Below are positions 22,599 to 26,136 of a stretch of DNA of 26,136 bases, one piece after another. Origin of the DNA: Candidatus Omnitrophota bacterium (GTDB taxonomy: Bacteria > Omnitrophota > Koll11 > Zapsychrales > Zapsychraceae). The DNA is taken from assembly GCA_023140095.1 (NCBI GenBank), contig JAGLMJ010000005.1:1-26136 (forward strand), given 5' to 3'. Each line of letters starts with the position of its first letter. The stretch's first letter is position 1. The notes under the pieces were generated by a model. It ran no database searches, was not told the DNA's origin, and saw only the letters and a program-made list of their open reading frames with translations. The position numbers were made by a program, and so were the translations under genes.

Positions 22599-24119
22599 AT
22601 GACGAAGTTTTTTAGGCTTCTTTGTTTTATTTCTTTTGTCTTCCTATATTTTGCCCTTCCCGTCCGGGGAGAGGCTGCTCCCTTAAAACAGGATATATTC
22701 TTAACCGACGCTGTTGTGAAGGTGTTTGTGACATCCAATAAAATGGACTATTACAGGCCTTGGCAGTCCGAGGGTATTAGGGCCGGCGGAGGTTCCGGCG
22801 CGATCATCAAGGGAAACCGTATTCTTACCAACGCGCATGTTGTTGCTGACCATACTTTTATTCAAGTCAAGAAAGATAGCGATCCCAAAAAATATACGGC
22901 TAAAGTAGTGGCTATCGGACATGACTGCGACCTTGCTCTTCTTGAGGTCGATGATCCGGGTTTTTTTGACGGGGTCACCCCGTTGGCGTTTGGAGATCTT
23001 CCTAAGCAGCAGGATAGTGTTATGGTTATTGGGTATCCCCGGGGTGGGGGGAAAATATCCATAACCGAAGGGGTCGTCTCCCGTGTTGAGGTAACCTCAT
23101 ATGTTCAAAGTTCCCGCCAGTTGCTAACGGTTCAAATCGACGCGGCCATTAATCCCGGTAACAGCGGCGGGCCGGTCATTCAAGACGGAAAACTCGTTGG
23201 TATCGCCATGCAGATCTTTCAATCCGGGGAGAATATCGGATACATGATCCCCGTCCCCATCATTCAACATTTCTTAAAGGACCTGGACGATGGAGGGTAT
23301 GAGGGCTTCCCGATGCTCGGCATTGATTTTAAGAATACAGAAAATGCCACACTCCGCGAATTTTACGGGATCGCCGAAGAAGATGGGGGCGTTCTTGTTA
23401 ATAGGGTTTTGCCGTTTTCACCGGCTTTTAAGAACGTAGAAGAAGGGGATGTTATTCTAGAGATTAACGGAGTCCCGATCGGAGAGGATGGAACATTTCC
23501 GTTCCGCGGCAATGAGCGCCTTTCCCTAATACATCTGATAACCAAAGAACATGTCGACGACAGTATCACTTTAAAGATCATGCGCAAAGGAACGATCAAG
23601 GAGTTGAACGTTCACTTGAAGTATTTTGTTGTGATGATCCCGCATCCTAAATATTTTAAGAAGCCGCCTTATTTTATTTTTGGGGGGCTTGTATTTACTG
23701 TTTTAAGCACGGATCTTGTATATTCCTGGGGGAAACGTTGGTGGGAGAAGGCTCCTGTAGATCTTGTTTATTACTCGATCGGGGCAGGGCGGTTAAATGA
23801 GCAGGAGCAGAAAGATGTTGTTGTTTTGCTGAGCGTTCTGCCTGATGATATTAATGTCGGGTATCATAATATCGGAAAGAATATTGTTGCAAAAATTAAC
23901 GGACAGGATATTAGATCATTCAAGGATTTTGTTCTGCTTGTCAATGAAATAAAAAGTAACGAGCAGTATACGATCATTGAAACCCAAAACAAATCGCGCA
24001 TCATTCTCGATAATAAGAACATCGAAGTGATTAATAAACAAATCCTTGAAAGAAACAACATTCCCTACCAGTTTTCCGAAGATGTCGCACAGTGGTTGAA
24101 GAAAGATGATCAGGACTAA
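22599..24119 (+). CDS. Exported Deg/HtrA serine protease with a Deg9-type C-terminus
   Basis: The 506-residue precursor has a signal peptide (residues about 3-25). The trypsin-like domain carries H80 (TNAHVV), D111 (DCDLALL) and S189 (GNSGGP), a complete catalytic triad. A PDZ domain follows (about 235-345, MLGIDF ... GDVILEINGVPI). The last 150 residues are not a second ordinary PDZ: PYFIFGGLVFTVLSTD, VVVLLSVLPDDINVGYHN and VAKINGQDIRSFKDF match the PDZ-like tail of plant-type DEG9/DEG2 proteases. These proteases degrade misfolded proteins. The neighbour coiled-coil protein may be a partner or substrate. The stop lies 17 bp before the DUF368 gene. Confidence 0.92.
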   Translation: MTKFFRLLCFISFVFLYFALPVRGEAAPLKQDIFLTDAVVKVFVTSNKMDYYRPWQSEGIRAGGGSGAIIKGNRILTNAHVVADHTFIQVKKDSDPKKYTAKVVAIGHDCDLALLEVDDPGFFDGVTPLAFGDLPKQQDSVMVIGYPRGGGKISITEGVVSRVEVTSYVQSSRQLLTVQIDAAINPGNSGGPVIQDGKLVGIAMQIFQSGENIGYMIPVPIIQHFLKDLDDGGYEGFPMLGIDFKNTENATLREFYGIAEEDGGVLVNRVLPFSPAFKNVEEGDVILEINGVPIGEDGTFPFRGNERLSLIHLITKEHVDDSITLKIMRKGTIKELNVHLKYFVVMIPHPKYFKKPPYFIFGGLVFTVLSTDLVYSWGKRWWEKAPVDLVYYSIGAGRLNEQEQKDVVVLLSVLPDDINVGYHNIGKNIVAKINGQDIRSFKDFVLLVNEIKSNEQYTIIETQNKSRIILDNKNIEVINKQILERNNIPYQFSEDVAQWLKKDDQD

Positions 24120-24136
24120 GGGCTGCTTATCCGCGT

Positions 24137-25045
24137 ATGAACTACATTAAGCTTATTTTAAAAGGGTTTTGCATGGGGACGGCAAACGTTATTCCCGGGG
24201 TTTCCGGCGGAACGATCGCTTTTATCTTAGGGATATATGAAAAGCTGATCCGCACGATCAAGGCCTTTGATCTGAAATTTGTCAAATCGATATGCCATTT
24301 CCGTTTCAAAGAGGCATTTTCTGCGATCGACGGTGCGTTCCTGAGCGCTCTTTTTTTAGGGATCGTGATTGCCATCCTTACTCTTTCTAAAGTCATCAGC
24401 CAGCTCTTGAGCAGTAAACCTATTTTGATCTATTCCTTTTTCTTCGGTTTGATCCTGGCCTCGATTCCGATCATGGTTCGTATTATAAAGGAATGGACGG
24501 CCGCTAAGATCGCAACGGTTCTTGTAACAGCTGTGGTGGCGTATTTCTTTGTTGGCATGGTTCCCTTCACGACGCCGGAGGCGGCATGGTTTATTTTCTT
24601 TAGTGGGGCGCTTGCGATCAGCACAATGATCTTGCCGGGCATCTCGGGGGCTTTTGTCCTGGTCCTTCTCGGGAAATATCAGTTCATTTTAGATGCGATC
24701 AACCAGCGCGACCTTTTTGTTTTAGGCGTTTTCTCTCTAGGAATGGCTGTGGGGATCCTCGGCTTTGTGCGTATTTTAAGCTGGCTTTTTAACAAGTATC
24801 ATGATCTTACGGTGACTATTTTAACGGGGATCGTTGTCGGCTCTCTGCGGAAGATCTGGCCATGGAAAGAGATCGTGCGCTCGATGACGACAAGCCGGGG
24901 AAAAGTTATTCCGATCGAAGAGGTCAATATTTTACCCGGTCAACTCAGTGGAGAAGTTTTATTTGCGCTTGTGATCATGGCTGCCGGTTTTATCCTCGCC
25001 TTGATGTTAAACTCGTCTTCTGATGAAAAAAGTTTAAGATCCTGA
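24137..25045 (+). CDS. DUF368 membrane protein, PopT-like undecaprenyl phosphate carrier
   Basis: The 302-residue polytopic membrane protein shows the DUF368 signature LKGFCMGTANVIPGVSGGTIA (residues about 8-28) and a second, related motif ILPGISGAFVL near 174-184, suggesting an internal repeat. About eight hydrophobic helices are visible. DUF368 proteins such as PopT have been reported to return undecaprenyl phosphate across the inner membrane for cell wall synthesis. The ATG has a weak site (GGGCTG). It ends five bases before the ArsC-type gene, so it is in one transcript with it. Confidence 0.9.
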   Translation: MNYIKLILKGFCMGTANVIPGVSGGTIAFILGIYEKLIRTIKAFDLKFVKSICHFRFKEAFSAIDGAFLSALFLGIVIAILTLSKVISQLLSSKPILIYSFFFGLILASIPIMVRIIKEWTAAKIATVLVTAVVAYFFVGMVPFTTPEAAWFIFFSGALAISTMILPGISGAFVLVLLGKYQFILDAINQRDLFVLGVFSLGMAVGILGFVRILSWLFNKYHDLTVTILTGIVVGSLRKIWPWKEIVRSMTTSRGKVIPIEEVNILPGQLSGEVLFALVIMAAGFILALMLNSSSDEKSLRS

Positions 25046-25050
25046 TAAAG

Positions 25051-25485
25051 ATGCGCAAGAAAAAAGTGCTGTTTGTCTGTATCCATAATGGCGCCCGGAG
25101 TCAAATGGCCAAGGCGTTTTTGAATATGATGGCGCCTGAGAGTTTTGAAGCGGAAAGCGCCGGAATAGAACCGGGAGCGCTTAATCCTATTGTCGTTGAT
25201 GTGATGAAGGATGCCGGTATTGATATTGCGTCCAATCAGACAAAGGGAGTTCAGGACCTTATTGATGAAGGCAGGGTCTATGATTATGTCATTACGGTCT
25301 GTGATGAGGCTAGTGCGGAGCGGTGCCTGGTGTTTCCCGGAGACGGGCAGAGGGTCCATATGGGATTTGAGGATCCCTCGGCTTTTGAAGGGAGTTATGA
25401 AGGAAAGTTTGAAAAAACAAAAATAATCAGAGATCAAATCAAGACAAGTCTTAAGCAATGGATCAAGGAGCAGACAGATGATTGA
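25051..25485 (+). CDS. ArsC-type reductase of the low-molecular-weight phosphatase family
   Basis: The 144-residue protein has the CX5R loop CIHNGARS (C10, R16) and two further cysteines, C84 and C92, in VCDEASAERC, plus the D108-P109 pair. This triple-cysteine arrangement is that of thioredoxin-coupled arsenate reductases rather than plain protein-tyrosine phosphatases. Arsenate would be reduced to arsenite through a C10-C84-C92 disulfide relay. C84 and C92 are seven residues apart, one more than in the staphylococcal enzyme as I recall it. The ATG has a modest site. It overlaps the permease gene by eight bases. No ArsR or ArsB/Acr3 gene is in view. Confidence 0.85.
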   Translation: MRKKKVLFVCIHNGARSQMAKAFLNMMAPESFEAESAGIEPGALNPIVVDVMKDAGIDIASNQTKGVQDLIDEGRVYDYVITVCDEASAERCLVFPGDGQRVHMGFEDPSAFEGSYEGKFEKTKIIRDQIKTSLKQWIKEQTDD

Positions 25486-26136
25486 ACACGGATTGTTTCT
25501 TCTTGCGGCTTATGTTGCCGCTGTTATCGCGACGGTGGCCGGCTTTGGCAGTTCAACGATTTTAATTCCGGTTGCGATGTTTTTTATGGACCTGAAAATG
25601 GCGGTATTCCTTGTTGCCTGTTTCCATTTATTCAACAATGTTTTCAAAATACGACTGTTTTTTAAAAAAATTGATTTTAAGTTATTCTGGCTTTTTGGTA
25701 TCCCAAGCATTATTTTTGTCTTTTTAGGCGCTCAATGTATTATGATTCTGCTGGTTGAGTTCTTGAAAAGAATAGTAGCGATATTTCTCATTCTTTTCAC
25801 CGGCATTTCGTTTCTAAAACCGCGTATTAAGACCGGGCAAAATCCCGTTAATGCTGTTTTCGGAGGCGGTTTATCAGGATTTCTTGCAGGGCTGATCGGT
25901 ATGGGTGGGGCGATCCGTTCGATGTTCCTGCTTACATTCAATTTACCTAAGGAGATCTATGTGGGAACGGCTGCGATGATCGCTTTCGTGATCGATATAA
26001 CGCGTATACCGACCTATCTTTGGATAGGAGTTGTCCGTAACCATGTGTATTATTCCCTGCTTCCCCTTTTAATTGTTATTGCCTATTTTGGGGTCAGGAC
26101 CGGAAAGGTATTATTAGGAGGCTGTCCGAGAATAGC
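25478..26136 (+). CDS. TauE/SafE-family permease, cut by the window end
   Basis: The frame from ATG 25478 stays open to the last base, giving about 219 residues. It starts inside the ArsC-type gene (shared ATGATTGA) after AAGGAG. Six or so hydrophobic helices are visible. The pattern VAAVIATVAGFGSSTILIPV near the start and FGGGLSGFLAGLIGMGGAIR in the middle are the paired glycine-rich motifs of the TauE/SafE family (sulfite, sulfoacetate or other anion export). With the reductase beside it, export of a related anion can be inferred, but the substrate is not known. The last part of the protein lies outside the window. Confidence 0.85.
   Translation, partial: MIEHGLFLLAAYVAAVIATVAGFGSSTILIPVAMFFMDLKMAVFLVACFHLFNNVFKIRLFFKKIDFKLFWLFGIPSIIFVFLGAQCIMILLVEFLKRIVAIFLILFTGISFLKPRIKTGQNPVNAVFGGGLSGFLAGLIGMGGAIRSMFLLTFNLPKEIYVGTAAMIAFVIDITRIPTYLWIGVVRNHVYYSLLPLLIVIAYFGVRTGKVLLGGCPRI

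Noticed and set aside
1..26136. CRISPR array or classical phage-defence island
   Set aside because: No regularly spaced repeats, cas, restriction, toxin-antitoxin or retron reverse transcriptase gene is visible in the window.

Overview
The window looks like a piece of a Gram-negative, free-living bacterial chromosome. There are Sec-type signal peptides, an outer-membrane-type beta-barrel protein, a periplasmic Deg-family protease and a DUF368 lipid carrier protein. The gene style fits a candidate phylum such as Omnitrophota, but no gene here is a diagnostic marker and I hold that placement loosely. All assignments rest on reading motifs by eye; no search was run.

Bases 1-5306 are a decayed mobile region. 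An IS21-family element fills 1-3467 and has a perfect 25-bp terminal inverted repeat. It carries istA and istB plus two accessory genes (a four-cysteine protein and a probable helix-turn-helix protein). Its right end cuts into an XRE-type regulator gene whose first part is missing. Two small helix-turn-helix genes follow, then a tyrosine recombinase split by a single-base frameshift. The recombinase ends 22 bp before a tRNA-Ser gene, a usual setting for an integrated element.

Bases 5329-7454 hold tRNA-Ser(TGA), a membrane GAF/HD-GYP c-di-GMP phosphodiesterase gene, a shrunken tRNA-Ser-like hairpin, tRNA-Ser(GGA) and tRNA-Ser(CGA). A near-identical 56-bp hairpin-bearing sequence follows the first and the last tRNA gene, so the HD-GYP gene lies between direct repeats. 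Bases 7455-12126 carry an unknown protein, an exported two-half M16 metallopeptidase and an orphan CpaF/VirB11-type ATPase. A HAD phosphatase gene lies convergent to them.

Bases 13056-13815 are the most unusual part. A cold-shock protein gene ends in a strong terminator. Four bases after its T-run begins a 319-base group IIC intron relic. The 5' part of domain I, a complete domain V and domain VI with its bulged adenosine can be read. The reverse transcriptase gene and domains II-IV are absent, and a palindromic repeat has inserted into one domain I loop.

Bases 13816-20551 are housekeeping and signalling genes: an endonuclease/exonuclease/phosphatase protein, a DEDDh exonuclease, a HIT protein, an NTF2-like protein, a beta-barrel protein, a receiver-histidine kinase overlapping a lone receiver gene, and a SET-domain protein. 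Bases 20719-26136 read as one rightward cluster: a secreted coiled-coil protein, a Deg9-like serine protease, a DUF368/PopT-type carrier, an ArsC-type reductase and, running off the window, a TauE/SafE permease. The last two genes overlap.
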